Shown piece by piece: positions 30,761-39,396 of a DNA stretch of 54,808 bases. Every line of letters begins with the position of its first letter. The stretch's first letter is position 1. The position numbers and the translations under genes were made by a program. Source of the DNA: Acinetobacter sp. ANC 3813 (GTDB lineage Bacteria > Pseudomonadota > Gammaproteobacteria > Pseudomonadales > Moraxellaceae). The notes below the pieces were generated by a model. That model saw only the letters and a list, made by a program, of their open reading frames with translations. It was not told the DNA's origin and made no database searches. The stretch lies in the NCBI RefSeq assembly GCF_002135435.1, contig NZ_NEGK01000018.1:1-54808 (forward strand), read 5' to 3'.

Positions 30761-31642
30761 TTATTTTAGCGCATCTTCTAAAGCGCGCATGATTTGCGCC
30801 TTGGTTGAAAAGAAACGGCTGAATAGGCTGGAAACAGAACCAATCATGGTGATATGCCCCACCCGCGGCACAGAAATCAGCCGGCTGTAATTGCCCAACT
30901 CCTTAAGCTTTGCATCTAAATCTGTGCTGTTGCTGAGGCTGACAATATTGTCATTGGCTGCAGTAAACAGATAATGCTTGATGGTATTTTGCTGGACAAA
31001 ATAATACGGCATCACCTGATTATACGGCAGCTCCTGATCAAAGGCATCCGCACATAAGGGATCGCCTTTATAGTCAAAATGATACGGTCCAGCCAAGCCA
31101 ATAATCGCACGGATTTTATCTCGGCTCTGCAGCTGATAAGGCTGCGGATGATACAGTGCAGACATGACATTAAACGCGCCTGCTGAATGCCCCATCAGCA
31201 CGATGTTGTCGACAGCAATGTGCAGTTTTTGCTGAGATTGGCTCATAAAGTTCAAGGCTAGGCTTAAATCATCGATATAGCTTGGAAAAATATGTTCAGG
31301 TGCAAGATGATAGTTAATCACCGCTACATCAAAGCCTTCTTTAGCAAATGCTTCGCCAATAAAGCCATAATCCTTTTTATCGCCATGCATCCAAGCGCCG
31401 CCATGCACAAAAACAATCAGCGGACGCTCAGACCTTGGTGAACTGCTGCGGTACACATCCATACGGTGACGCGCTTTCAAGCCATAAGGCACATTCCGCT
31501 GTACACTATAGCCCTGTTTTGGCGTTAAGCGGTTTAATGCATAACTGCCAAAATCATAAATACGGAAATCACGATACAGTGTTTTTGCCGTTTCAACGGT
31601 TGCATTCAGCTGGCCAGACCAGCGCTGTAAATTAAGGCGCAT
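30761..31642 (-). CDS. Alpha/beta-hydrolase, carboxylesterase/HSL-like
   Basis: The 293-residue protein has the HGGAWMHGDK oxyanion-hole motif typical of hormone-sensitive-lipase-type esterases and a nucleophile elbow GHSAGA. Plausible Asp (TAANDNIVSLSNS) and His (VGHITMIG) catalytic partners follow. There is no signal peptide. Its start overlaps the end of the dolP-like gene by 11 bases, so it is the last gene of the lpoA-yraN-dolP operon. The substrate is unknown; a role in lipid or envelope metabolism is suggested only by context. Confidence 0.8.
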   Translation of the reverse strand: MRLNLQRWSGQLNATVETAKTLYRDFRIYDFGSYALNRLTPKQGYSVQRNVPYGLKARHRMDVYRSSSPRSERPLIVFVHGGAWMHGDKKDYGFIGEAFAKEGFDVAVINYHLAPEHIFPSYIDDLSLALNFMSQSQQKLHIAVDNIVLMGHSAGAFNVMSALYHPQPYQLQSRDKIRAIIGLAGPYHFDYKGDPLCADAFDQELPYNQVMPYYFVQQNTIKHYLFTAANDNIVSLSNSTDLDAKLKELGNYSRLISVPRVGHITMIGSVSSLFSRFFSTKAQIMRALEDALK

Positions 31643-32312
31643 TCGGGTCAGCAGTATCCGGATCTATTGCTATAGGGGTTGATGTGTCAGACGTGCCGCC
31701 TACCATTGGAGATGAGAAGCTGGAATTCATTGAAGCATTCTGCTCAATGTTATCGACCAAGGTCACGATTTTCGTGACATTGCCTACTTGCTGCAATACC
31801 TGATTCAAATCATTGATTTCTGCTGTATTTAAACGGCCCATCACATACAGCACGCCATCTTCGGTATGAATGTTGACTTTACTGTCAGATACCACTGGCG
31901 CTTTCATAATCAGCGCGCGGGTATTGGCTGTTACAGCCGTATCCTGCATGATGGTGTTATAGCTGATTTGGTTGCCGACGGTAATAAAGTTGTGAATGCT
32001 TTTTACATCGGTCATGGCTTTCACATTGTCTTCAGCCAGCTGTTTAAGATGCGCATCCGGCACTTGACCTGTCAGCAGCACATTACCGTGAAAACTGTCA
32101 ATATTGACGCGGGACTGCCTAAAACGCTCATCCAATTTATATAAATTAATTTTTGCTGTTCTAACAATTGAAGAATCGATAAAAACTTGGCCTAAAGAAC
32201 GCGCTCCGCTTTCAGTTCCGACAGGAGCTGTTCCTGTACCGCCAGCGATAAAACTCGCACATCCCGATAAACTTGCGACACATAACATTGTCATTGCAAT
32301 ACGCTTAACCAC
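31632..32312 (-). CDS. dolP: Outer-membrane lipoprotein with two BON domains (DolP/YraP-like)
   Basis: The 226-residue protein starts at GTG 32312 with GGAG about 10 nt upstream. The signal peptide has lipobox LSGC (Cys near residue 18). Two BON domains follow (about 45-115, GNVLLTGQVPDAHLKQLAEDNV; and 125-200, DGVLYVMGRLNTAEIND). A Ser/Thr/Asp-rich tail not typical of E. coli DolP extends it by about 30 residues. DolP maintains outer-membrane integrity and influences BAM. The order rsmI, lpoA, yraN, dolP matches the E. coli yraLMNOP locus without diaA. Confidence 0.88.
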   Translation of the reverse strand: MVKRIAMTMLCVASLSGCASFIAGGTGTAPVGTESGARSLGQVFIDSSIVRTAKINLYKLDERFRQSRVNIDSFHGNVLLTGQVPDAHLKQLAEDNVKAMTDVKSIHNFITVGNQISYNTIMQDTAVTANTRALIMKAPVVSDSKVNIHTEDGVLYVMGRLNTAEINDLNQVLQQVGNVTKIVTLVDNIEQNASMNSSFSSPMVGGTSDTSTPIAIDPDTADPNAP

Positions 32313-32374
32313 TCAGCAAGACTCCTTAATTATTCAATCGTTTTATAACTCTGCATTTACACAGTATATTTTGT

Positions 32375-32794
32375 TCAAAGATTAATAAACTCTTGATCAA
32401 AAGTAAAAGCATTTTCTATCCATTGCAGATCATAAGTGAAATTTAAAAAATCATGCTGTAGTGATTTTGCAAAGCGTTGATAAAAATCAAAACAAATGAC
32501 ATCAAAGCGGCAATCATATTGCTGAAAATCAGGCCATACTTGCAGAAAATGCAGCGCTGTTTTGCACATTTTGCGCTGTTTGTGTATTGAAACGGTTTCC
32601 GCAGCCTGTGCATAGGCCGTTTTTGAACGCGCTTTGACTTCGATGAACAGCAGTTCCTGCCCGCGCTGCACAATCAGATCAATTTCACCAAAACGGCTGT
32701 GATAATTGGCCTGTACCAAGGAAAAACCCTGCTGCTGCGCTAATTTCAGTGCCTCCTGCTCTGCCCATTGGCCTAATTTCATTGGTTTATTCAT
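32375..32794 (-). CDS. yraN: UPF0102 family (YraN-like) nuclease-fold protein
   Basis: The 139-residue protein carries the restriction-endonuclease-like core of the family ([40 protein letters not shown]). GEIDLI and EVK supply the D-(D/E)xK residues. Its biological role is not established. ATG 32794 is chosen over the in-frame TTG 32830, which would overlap lpoA. AGAAGG precedes it at a somewhat long spacing. It sits 22 bases after lpoA in the same operon. Confidence 0.9.
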   Translation of the reverse strand: MNKPMKLGQWAEQEALKLAQQQGFSLVQANYHSRFGEIDLIVQRGQELLFIEVKARSKTAYAQAAETVSIHKQRKMCKTALHFLQVWPDFQQYDCRFDVICFDFYQRFAKSLQHDFLNFTYDLQWIENAFTFDQEFINL

Positions 32795-32816
32795 ACATTT
32801 CAACTGCCTTCTGCAC

Positions 32817-33752
32817 TTAGATCGCAACAACGCCTTTAGTTGTATTTTGATAACACTTTGGCAGTCGCTGAATCTGATTGCCGCTGATTTGAATCATGCC
32901 TGTTCTGCCTTCAAACACTGCGCTTTTCATTTTTGGGTCTTGCAGATACAGCTGTGTAATGCTCCATGCATCGCCGCCAAAAGCCAGTAACCGCTGATAA
33001 GGCATGCTCACAGGGTTTTGCTGATAAGCGCTGTACATATCACCCCACTGCCCTCGATATAGAGCGGGCGTATCACAAAATTTTATGCCTTTGGGGATGG
33101 GCTGCTTCTCTTCAATGGCATTGGATAAAGTATAAAGATGCTTGCTCGGCAGTTTCTGCAGCTGGTTCAGCCATTCATTATTGCCAAGCAGCAGCAAGGC
33201 CTGATGCTTTTTAAGCTTTTGGGGCGGCGCATCCAGCACTTGCATCGGCAATTCTGCCTGAGTCACCAAGGACATTAAGAAAAGTTCATGTTCTATTTCA
33301 CTGCCCGTTTGACGCAGCACCAGCAGCTCATTCATTTTGTCAGCAGCCAATACACTTTTTAGAGCCTGCGCATCGTCTTTTTTTGCCAGACTAAACTGGG
33401 TGATGTTGCCCGCTTGCGCGGAGCCTTCATTCAGCGTCAGCACTCGGATTTTGGGTTTGGCCTTCATCAGTGCATCGACATCACTGCGCGCCAAAGGCCC
33501 AACAATGACTCTGGTTTTGGCGGTAATATTCTTTTTCAGCACATTGGCCATCTTTTTTTGATTTGAATTAACAAATTTAATGGGCTCTTTATCGCCTGAA
33601 GCGCGATATGCGCTTTGAAAACCCAGCTTGATGCTCGATGCCGCTCGCGCCATAGGGCCTGATTCGGGTAAAATAACCAAAACCTCCGCTTGGGCGTAAG
33701 TCATCCCTCCCATTAACGCCAATACAAGTAAATTTTTCTTATTTTTGAACAT
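32817..33752 (-). CDS. lpoA: LpoA-like penicillin-binding-protein activator (C-terminal domain only)
   Basis: The 311-residue protein matches the periplasmic-binding-protein-like C-terminal domain of LpoA/YraM ([71 protein letters not shown]). LpoA stimulates the bifunctional synthase PBP1A. The signal peptide ([22 protein letters not shown]) ends in a signal peptidase I site with no lipobox Cys, and the N-terminal TPR domain of E. coli LpoA (678 residues) is absent. It is therefore probably soluble and periplasmic, and how it would reach the synthase is unclear. It is divergent from rsmI with only 10 bases between starts. Confidence 0.82.
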   Translation of the reverse strand: MFKNKKNLLVLALMGGMTYAQAEVLVILPESGPMARAASSIKLGFQSAYRASGDKEPIKFVNSNQKKMANVLKKNITAKTRVIVGPLARSDVDALMKAKPKIRVLTLNEGSAQAGNITQFSLAKKDDAQALKSVLAADKMNELLVLRQTGSEIEHELFLMSLVTQAELPMQVLDAPPQKLKKHQALLLLGNNEWLNQLQKLPSKHLYTLSNAIEEKQPIPKGIKFCDTPALYRGQWGDMYSAYQQNPVSMPYQRLLAFGGDAWSITQLYLQDPKMKSAVFEGRTGMIQISGNQIQRLPKCYQNTTKGVVAI

Positions 33753-33762
33753 GGAGAAACCT

Positions 33763-34608
33763 ATGGGTGCTCAGTTATTTGTTGTTGCGACTCCAATCGG
33801 GCACTTAGATGATATTAGTTATCGTGCAATTAATGTGCTGAAGTCTGTTAGTATTATTGCCGCAGAGGATACACGAACTTCAGCTCAATTGCTCAAACAC
33901 TTTAATATTCAAACACCTCTCACTGCCTGCCACGAACATAATGAAAGCAATAAGATTGATCTGCTGATTCAGCGCTTGAAAAACGGCGAAGATATGGCGT
34001 TAATCAGTGATGCTGGCACCCCGCTAATCAGCGACCCTGGCTTTAAGCTGGTTCGTGCCGCGCAAGAGCACAATATTAAAGTTATTCCAGTTCCGGGCGC
34101 TTGTGCAGCCATTGCTGCTTTAAGTGCTGTAGGCTTGCCTAGTGACCACTTTAGCTTTGAAGGTTTTTTGCCGTCTAAGCAGTCACAGCGTTTGATTTCA
34201 CTGAATAAACTCAAAGACCAAACCCAAACCCTGATTATTTATGAAGCGCCGCACCGTATTTTGGACTGCGTGAAAGACATGGTAGAAGTATTTGGCGCAG
34301 ACCGTCCTGTCGGTTTTGCGCGTGAAATTACCAAGACCTTTGAAACCATCAAAAAGATGACTTTAGGTGAATTGGTGACTTTTGTAGAGTCTGACCACAA
34401 TCAGCAAAAAGGTGAAATTGTGCTGGTGATTGGCGGTGCGACTGAAGAAAAAGACATGGAACAGGAAAAGCTGGACCAGTTACTTACTCGCCTGCTGCAG
34501 GATTTATCCGTTAAAGCCGCTTCCCAACTGGCTGCAGATTTGACTGGCATTAAAAAGAAAGTGGCCTATCAGCGCGCTTTAGAACTGACGCAGCAACAAG
34601 ACGCATAA
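33763..34608 (+). CDS. rsmI: 16S rRNA 2'-O-ribose C1402 methyltransferase
   Basis: RsmI methylates C1402 in the ribosomal decoding centre. The 281-residue protein shows the tetrapyrrole-methylase-like fold (LFVVATPIGHLDD; AAEDTRTSAQLLKHF; LISDAGTPLISDPG; VPVPGA-like VIPVPGACA; EGFLPSK; YEAPHR). I chose ATG 33763 (MGAQLFVV) because GGAGA lies 6 nt before it; ATG 33751 and TTG 33745 are alternatives that would overlap the lpoA start. The promoter must lie inside the lpoA 5' end. Confidence 0.95.
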   Translation: MGAQLFVVATPIGHLDDISYRAINVLKSVSIIAAEDTRTSAQLLKHFNIQTPLTACHEHNESNKIDLLIQRLKNGEDMALISDAGTPLISDPGFKLVRAAQEHNIKVIPVPGACAAIAALSAVGLPSDHFSFEGFLPSKQSQRLISLNKLKDQTQTLIIYEAPHRILDCVKDMVEVFGADRPVGFAREITKTFETIKKMTLGELVTFVESDHNQQKGEIVLVIGGATEEKDMEQEKLDQLLTRLLQDLSVKAASQLAADLTGIKKKVAYQRALELTQQQDA

Positions 34609-34654
34609 GCATAGATTAAGCGCCCTATCACTAAACTACGGCGTCTTAAAGCCT

Positions 34655-34691
34655 AAAAGCACATTCAGATGCATATTGAATGTGCTTTTTT
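34655..34691 (+). terminator. Terminator after rsmI
   Basis: AAAGCACATTCA pairs with TGAATGTGCTTT around a 9-nt loop, followed by further Ts. Confidence 0.9.
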
Positions 34692-34828
34692 ATGATCTCA
34701 TTATATTGTTGTCATGCGATCTAATTTGAACGAAGCGTTAAAGGATTGGCCTACACTTTTATACTTGTGAAGATGCCGTCCATATTGCATGCTCATCACA
34801 TGAAAAAATTTAAATAGATCATAACAAT

Positions 34829-35245
34829 ATGACTCAAGCAAAGTTCATAGCCGCTTATATATTCAATCTGCTCTGGCTGCTGGGTCTGCTGCACATTGGC
34901 TATTATGGCTCAAAGCCTTATCCGCATTATATTTCTGATGAAATGATTAGCCCTGATTTTCAAGCTATGCTCATGGCTTGTGCAATTTATTCACTGTATT
35001 TTATTTGCGGCAACGTGTTGCGCCTGATACCCTTTTGGCGCAACATGCCTTACTGGGCATATACCCTTTTGAGCGCAATTTTAATCTTTCAATGCTTTGC
35101 CGCTTTCATTGGCGCGATGCATGCCCCGCCATACTGGGGAGCGCTGATTATCAGCTGCATGTTCACCCTGCTGGCGCATTTTGTGTTTTATCCTATCTAT
35201 GCGCTGTGCCAAAAATATGCTCAAAAGAAAAACACCGCTTCATAG
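34829..35245 (+). CDS. Hypothetical inner-membrane protein, 138 aa
   Basis: No family is recognised. Four hydrophobic segments are visible: FIAAYIFNLLWLLGLLHIGY; MLMACAIYSLYFICGNVL; WAYTLLSAILIFQCFAAFIG; and LIISCMFTLLAHFVFYPIYAL. The tail is positively charged (QKYAQKKN), consistent with a cytoplasmic C-terminus. It is a single gene, and its stop codon lies inside its own terminator hairpin. Confidence 0.6.
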   Translation: MTQAKFIAAYIFNLLWLLGLLHIGYYGSKPYPHYISDEMISPDFQAMLMACAIYSLYFICGNVLRLIPFWRNMPYWAYTLLSAILIFQCFAAFIGAMHAPPYWGALIISCMFTLLAHFVFYPIYALCQKYAQKKNTAS

Positions 35246-35255
35246 CGGTGTTTTA
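35228..35255. terminator. Terminator overlapping the end of the membrane-protein gene
   Basis: AAAACACCGCT pairs with AGCGGTGTTTT around a TCAT loop. A and T runs on both sides allow termination from either strand. Confidence 0.85.
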
Positions 35256-35285
35256 ATCATTTTAAAGATAAAGTTTAGGGCTTCA

Positions 35286-35534
35286 TCAGTCATGTGCAGC
35301 TTCATCCGGCGGCACTTCTGTGATTTTACCGCCGCGCGCTAAAAACGCTGCAACTTCATCTTCCAATGATTGACGCTGTTTCAGCTTAGCAGTCACTGTC
35401 AGTGTTTCCGCTTCGGCTACATCACCATCAGATGAACCTTCAGACGAATCTGATGCGCCTTTTTCAGCTGCTTTCGCTTCTTCATCATCAACCGCAGAAT
35501 CTTCTGCATCATCATAATCATTCATATCTGTCAT
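35286..35534 (-). CDS. Small acidic protein resembling the RNA-polymerase-binding regulator SutA
   Basis: The 82-residue protein has a very acidic, Ala/Ser-rich N-terminal half (residues 1-45). A predicted helix then ends in LEDEVAAFLARGGKITEVPP (56-75). In remembered SutA of Pseudomonas aeruginosa, an acidic N-terminus is followed by a closely similar helix and RGGK-x-x-E-x-x-P motif. SutA binds RNA polymerase and helps initiation in slow growth. SutA's longer C-terminal tail is missing here. The assignment rests on this short motif and composition. It is a single gene with its own leader. Confidence 0.5.
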   Translation of the reverse strand: MTDMNDYDDAEDSAVDDEEAKAAEKGASDSSEGSSDGDVAEAETLTVTAKLKQRQSLEDEVAAFLARGGKITEVPPDEAAHD

Positions 35535-35711
35535 CTTGCTCTCCCCACGAATGACGGCTTGTACTGTCAGGCAATTTCCTGATTTTGATTTAGAAGAAAT
35601 TTAACAATCTCTTTGCCTTTCGCATAGAGCCAATAGTTAAAAAATCGTATCTTTTTTAATCAAAATCGTAATCAAGTATTTACGAGTGCTTAAAAAACTC
35701 GCTATTTCAGC

Positions 35712-36956
35712 TTATACGCTGTAACGGGTCTGTTTCAGCAGTGACAAACCATTGGCCTGCGCCATAAAGGCATCTTTCAGCACAGGCTGCTTTTCAACCT
35801 GATTTAAGCCAAAATTACGCGCCCAAACTACAGGGAATAAAGAGACTGTTTCCATCCAGCCAATCGCAGACATGCTGTGCATCATGGCATCATTTTGCCC
35901 TTTACGGCGGTGTTCATAACGCTTAAGCGTCTGCTCATGCGCCCATACGCCGCGCGCTTGGTCATGCAGCAGCGCATCACACAGCACAGCAGCATCCAAA
36001 CAGCCAATATTCACGCCTTGACCTGCTAAAGGATGAATCACATGTGCAGCATCGCCAATTAAAGCCAGACCATTTTTGACATACTGCTGCGCCGCGCGCG
36101 CTTTCAATGGAAATTTAGCACGTGGCGTTGCTTCTAAGACTTCGCCTAGCATGTGATAGCTTTCACGCGTCAGCAACGCTGTAAATTCTGCATCTGATAA
36201 AGCTGCATATTCGTCGGCATAATCATCTGGCAAGGTCCAAACAATGGACTGCCAATAGCCGTTTTCTTCAGGTTTTAAACTTGCCATCGGCAAAAATGCC
36301 AAAGGGCCCGTTTCTAAAAAAATCTGCCGCGCGACATGCTGATGCGGCTGCGCAGTACGAATTGCACAGCTGATGCCTGCCTGCTGGTAATCCAGCACAT
36401 CAATATCAATAAAAGCCTGCTCGCGTACAAATGAATTTGCACCGTCTGCACCAATCACCAGTTTGGTTTTCAGCTGCGTGCCGTCTGCCAAATGAATATG
36501 CCACCCCCCTACACCTTCTTCGACACGGGTCACTTTTACTTGAGTGCGGTAGTCGTTAAGCTGTTCCAGCATTTGCTGCTGAATAGCCAAATTTAAAATG
36601 CTCGGCTCGACCATTGTACCTAAGGCTTGCTCGGCACTTGGTGTCTTTACTGAGGATTGACCAAAATTGATTTCGCCATAGCCGTTTTTATTCCACACCT
36701 GCATGCCGCTATATGGCATTTGCCGCGCCAGCTTATCCCACACACCCGCAGTTTTTAACAAATGAATGGTGGCTTGGCTTAAAGCCAGTACCCGTGGATT
36801 GGCTGCTGCTAGATTTTTCTCTGCATCTAAAATAGGCGCCGCATCTAAAACTGTTGCCTGTACTCCGCCCTGCGCCAATAATAATGCTGCTAAGCCGCCC
36901 ACCAAACCGCCGCCAATGATGACTGCATCCAATACCGGATCATGGCCCATATTCAT
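35712..36956 (-). CDS. ubiI: FAD-dependent ubiquinone-biosynthesis hydroxylase (UbiI/VisC-like)
   Basis: The 414-residue flavin monooxygenase has the dinucleotide fold AVIIGGGLVGGLAALLL at the N-terminus, the middle motif VIGADGANSFVRE (DG motif), and GDAAHVIHPLAGQGVNIGCLDA near residue 300. It would hydroxylate the ubiquinone ring (C5 for UbiI). UbiF- or UbiM-like specificity cannot be excluded from sequence alone. It overlaps ubiH by four bases (ATGA), matching the E. coli ubiH-visC arrangement. Confidence 0.82.
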   Translation of the reverse strand: MNMGHDPVLDAVIIGGGLVGGLAALLLAQGGVQATVLDAAPILDAEKNLAAANPRVLALSQATIHLLKTAGVWDKLARQMPYSGMQVWNKNGYGEINFGQSSVKTPSAEQALGTMVEPSILNLAIQQQMLEQLNDYRTQVKVTRVEEGVGGWHIHLADGTQLKTKLVIGADGANSFVREQAFIDIDVLDYQQAGISCAIRTAQPHQHVARQIFLETGPLAFLPMASLKPEENGYWQSIVWTLPDDYADEYAALSDAEFTALLTRESYHMLGEVLEATPRAKFPLKARAAQQYVKNGLALIGDAAHVIHPLAGQGVNIGCLDAAVLCDALLHDQARGVWAHEQTLKRYEHRRKGQNDAMMHSMSAIGWMETVSLFPVVWARNFGLNQVEKQPVLKDAFMAQANGLSLLKQTRYSV

Positions 36957-38161
36957 GCTTTTAGCCCCATTGCATAGTTCGCCACTAAAGGTTTAATGCC
37001 CGGAATGGTGTCAAAGGCAACCAATCCTGTATTACGAATCAGTTTTAAAATTGGGTTTTGGTTGCTGAATCCGCGCACAACCGTATCACAGAACTTAATC
37101 ACGCGCTGCTGATCGGTCAGGCGTGATTTTTCATAATCCAGCAGCATAGCTGCTTCACCCAAATCGGCATTATTTTCAACTTGCTCTGTTAAATAACGGC
37201 GCAGTACATAGGCATCGCGCATACACAAGTTAAAGCCCTGACCAGCGACAGGATGAATGGTATGTGCAGCATTACCCATCAGTACTACACGACCTACAGC
37301 CTGTTTTTCTGCAAGTACTTGTGACAATGGAAAGCTAAAGCGTTTGCCGGTTTTTTGGAATTTACCGGCACGGTCGCCATAGGTTTCTTGTAGGGCATCT
37401 AAGAAGTGCTGATCATTTTCATCACCCATCCATTCGCCTTCTGTGCCTTTAGGCACAGGCCAAACCACTGAGCGGCGGTATTCGCCCGGCAGCGGCAGCA
37501 GCGCTAGCGGGCCAAGCGGACTAAAACGCTCAAAACCGACATGACAATGCGGTTTTGATGTTTGTACAGTGGTGACAATGGCAACTTGGTCATAATCATG
37601 TACTGATGCACCAATACCTAAGGCCTTACGGCAGAATGAATCACGGCCATCTGCTGCAATGACGATTTTTGATTGTAATTTATGAGTATATTCACCGCGC
37701 TCTGCTTCAATATAAGCAAAGTCTGCATCTTGAGTCAGTGACGTCACTTGCACGCCATCAATCAGCTCAATCAACGCTTCTTGTTTAACTTGCTGCAAAA
37801 GCACACGGCCCAGCCATGCATTTTCTATGACTTGCCCAAAGCTTTCGACTTTTTCTTGTTCTGCTTTTAAGCGTGCTTTGCCAAAACTGCCCTGCTCTGT
37901 AATGTGGACTTCATAAATAGGCGTTGCATGTTCCTGCAAAGCATCCCAAAGGCCAAGTTCTTGATAAATTTGCACAGTACGGCGTGATAAGGCGCTATTT
38001 CGGGCATCAAAACTGGAATGATACGGCGCAAGATTTGCATCATCATAATTTGGGTATTTGATGGCTTCTAAAAGCTTTACACCAATATTTGCCTTTGCCA
38101 ACATGAGCGCCAGACTCAGGCCGACCATACCGCCGCCAACAATGATGACTTCTTGCTGCAT
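36953..38161 (-). CDS. ubiH: 2-octaprenyl-6-methoxyphenol hydroxylase (UbiH)
   Basis: The 402-residue FAD monooxygenase starts EVIIVGGGMVGLSLALMLA and carries the ubiquinone-hydroxylase signatures (DARNSALSRRTVQIYQELGLW; VIAADGRDSF; GNAAHTIHPVAGQGFNLCMRD). It acts in ubiquinone ring hydroxylation. AGGA lies 8 nt before ATG 38161. In many gamma-proteobacteria pepP directly precedes ubiH. Here about 1.66 kb of AT-rich sequence on the other strand intervenes, so ubiH must have its own promoter. Confidence 0.9.
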   Translation of the reverse strand: MQQEVIIVGGGMVGLSLALMLAKANIGVKLLEAIKYPNYDDANLAPYHSSFDARNSALSRRTVQIYQELGLWDALQEHATPIYEVHITEQGSFGKARLKAEQEKVESFGQVIENAWLGRVLLQQVKQEALIELIDGVQVTSLTQDADFAYIEAERGEYTHKLQSKIVIAADGRDSFCRKALGIGASVHDYDQVAIVTTVQTSKPHCHVGFERFSPLGPLALLPLPGEYRRSVVWPVPKGTEGEWMGDENDQHFLDALQETYGDRAGKFQKTGKRFSFPLSQVLAEKQAVGRVVLMGNAAHTIHPVAGQGFNLCMRDAYVLRRYLTEQVENNADLGEAAMLLDYEKSRLTDQQRVIKFCDTVVRGFSNQNPILKLIRNTGLVAFDTIPGIKPLVANYAMGLKA

Positions 38162-38386
38162 GCTTTGTTCCTTTTTTATCAGGTATTCGAATTCAGGAGA
38201 TTCACTCGAAATACGTATAATCTGTAATGGATTTTATCTTACATCAAGGACATGATTTTTTATATTGAATCATTTAGTAAAGTTCGAAAGGATCAATCCA
38301 TACTTCAATCTTATGATGAATTTTAGCTCAACAAAAAAGTGGAACATTGATCAAAAATTAATCACTAAAACATAAAAAATCATTAA
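38162..38386. other. ubiH upstream region, no gene seen
   Basis: AT-rich sequence holding the ubiH leader and presumably its promoter (a TATACG-like -10 on the minus strand near 38210). No coding signal is supported. Confidence 0.5.
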
Positions 38387-38417
38387 AAAAAGCCCAATGG
38401 GCTGAGATTGGGCTTTT
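38387..38417 (-). terminator. Orphan terminator upstream of ubiH
   Basis: AAAGCCCAAT pairs with ATTGGGCTTT, and on the minus strand T7 follows. No minus-strand gene ends here, so it may be a relic of the former junction or an insulator for ubiH. The stretch 38418-38600 beyond it is AT-rich and shows nothing else. Confidence 0.75.
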
Positions 38418-38600
38418 AAATTAATTTAAGATACTGAAAATTATTAATAAATTAAAATCATTTCGTATAACGTGTATTATGTTAATTTTAGGAAACCTTA
38501 ACTTAGCAGATAAACTAAAAAGTAGGTAATCCATAATGGGCATTATACGAGATCAACAGCCCTAGACTTTTATCTAAGATATTTAATTTAAAAAACATTT

Positions 38601-38626
38601 TAACTTAAATATTTAAGTTATATAAT
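38601..38626 (+). promoter_or_regulatory. Promoter with a perfect 20-bp palindromic operator
   Basis: TAACTTAAATATTTAAGTTA (38601-38620) is a perfect palindrome directly abutting TATAAT (38621-38626). It fills the -35/-10 spacer, the classic place for a repressor site. It controls the small-peptide and membrane-protein genes that follow. Confidence 0.6.
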
Positions 38627-38654
38627 TAAACAAAATTTTTTCAAAAATCAAACT

Positions 38655-38720
38655 ATGAAACCATTATATCTCTTCATTGGACTTTTTGTATTTATGTTAG
38701 TTATTAACTTCTTTAGATAG
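38655..38720 (+). CDS. 21-residue hydrophobic peptide
   Basis: ATG 38655 opens a 21-codon frame whose product is almost entirely one membrane helix (MKPLYLFIGLFVFMLVINFF plus Arg). It lies about 29 bases after the TATAAT and ends 11 bases before the next gene. Size and composition resemble type I toxin peptides such as Ibs or TisB, or a leader peptide. No antisense antitoxin RNA was identified and no Shine-Dalgarno is obvious. Function unknown. Confidence 0.4.
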   Translation: MKPLYLFIGLFVFMLVINFFR

Positions 38721-38731
38721 ATGATACGTTA

Positions 38732-39268
38732 ATGGCCAATCAAGGTAATTATAAAAGCATCCTTAGAGATCTTTTCCCCTTTAAAAATGAATATAGCTTA
38801 TTTTTTATGGGATTAATTGTTTTACTCTGTACAACATTCATTCAAACTGATGATTATACAGGTATAACATTAAAAGCTACGAATGAGTTGGTAACTTCTA
38901 GCCATAGGCTCTTATGGGATGTTCTTTTTTTCTTAACACTTTTTACTGCACTTTATATTTTTTTAATTTACCTTTTGAAGGGTTTTTCAAGATCAACAAT
39001 CGCTCAAATAAGAAAGCATCGTAAGTTAATCCAAAAAAAGAAGAACTCAAAAAAATCACCATTATTGGAAGCTACAGTTCTTATTACCTTGTATATCTTA
39101 TCTTTTAACGGCTTCTTTATGGTGGATCCAACTGAGTCATCAAAAAGTTTATGGCTTTACAACGGGAATATTTATTTTGATCTAGTTTTTATGTTTTTTT
39201 TATATTCATCCTTCACTATTTTCACTGTATTAATCACCGTTGTGATAAGTGCGTTAAGAGATCATTAA
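38732..39268 (+). CDS. Hypothetical membrane protein, 178 aa, in AT-rich insertion
   Basis: No family is recognised. Four hydrophobic segments occur near residues 22-42 (YSLFFMGLIVLLCTTFI), 60-85, 110-130 and 148-172. A strongly basic cytoplasmic loop (IRKHRKLIQKKKNSKKS) lies between the second and third. Base composition is much more AT-rich than in the flanking ubiH and pepP genes and codon use differs, suggesting transfer. It lies on the strand opposite to the split operon. Confidence 0.6.
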   Translation: MANQGNYKSILRDLFPFKNEYSLFFMGLIVLLCTTFIQTDDYTGITLKATNELVTSSHRLLWDVLFFLTLFTALYIFLIYLLKGFSRSTIAQIRKHRKLIQKKKNSKKSPLLEATVLITLYILSFNGFFMVDPTESSKSLWLYNGNIYFDLVFMFFLYSSFTIFTVLITVVISALRDH

Positions 39269-39396
39269 GTATTATCAATCTAACTATAGTAGCCAGAAAT
39301 TTTAATAAAAAACCATGAAGAAACTGATAATTTGCTGTGAAATTGACAAGTATTAACGTATATTAAGCTTAATAAAATCAATATTTTATATTTTAA

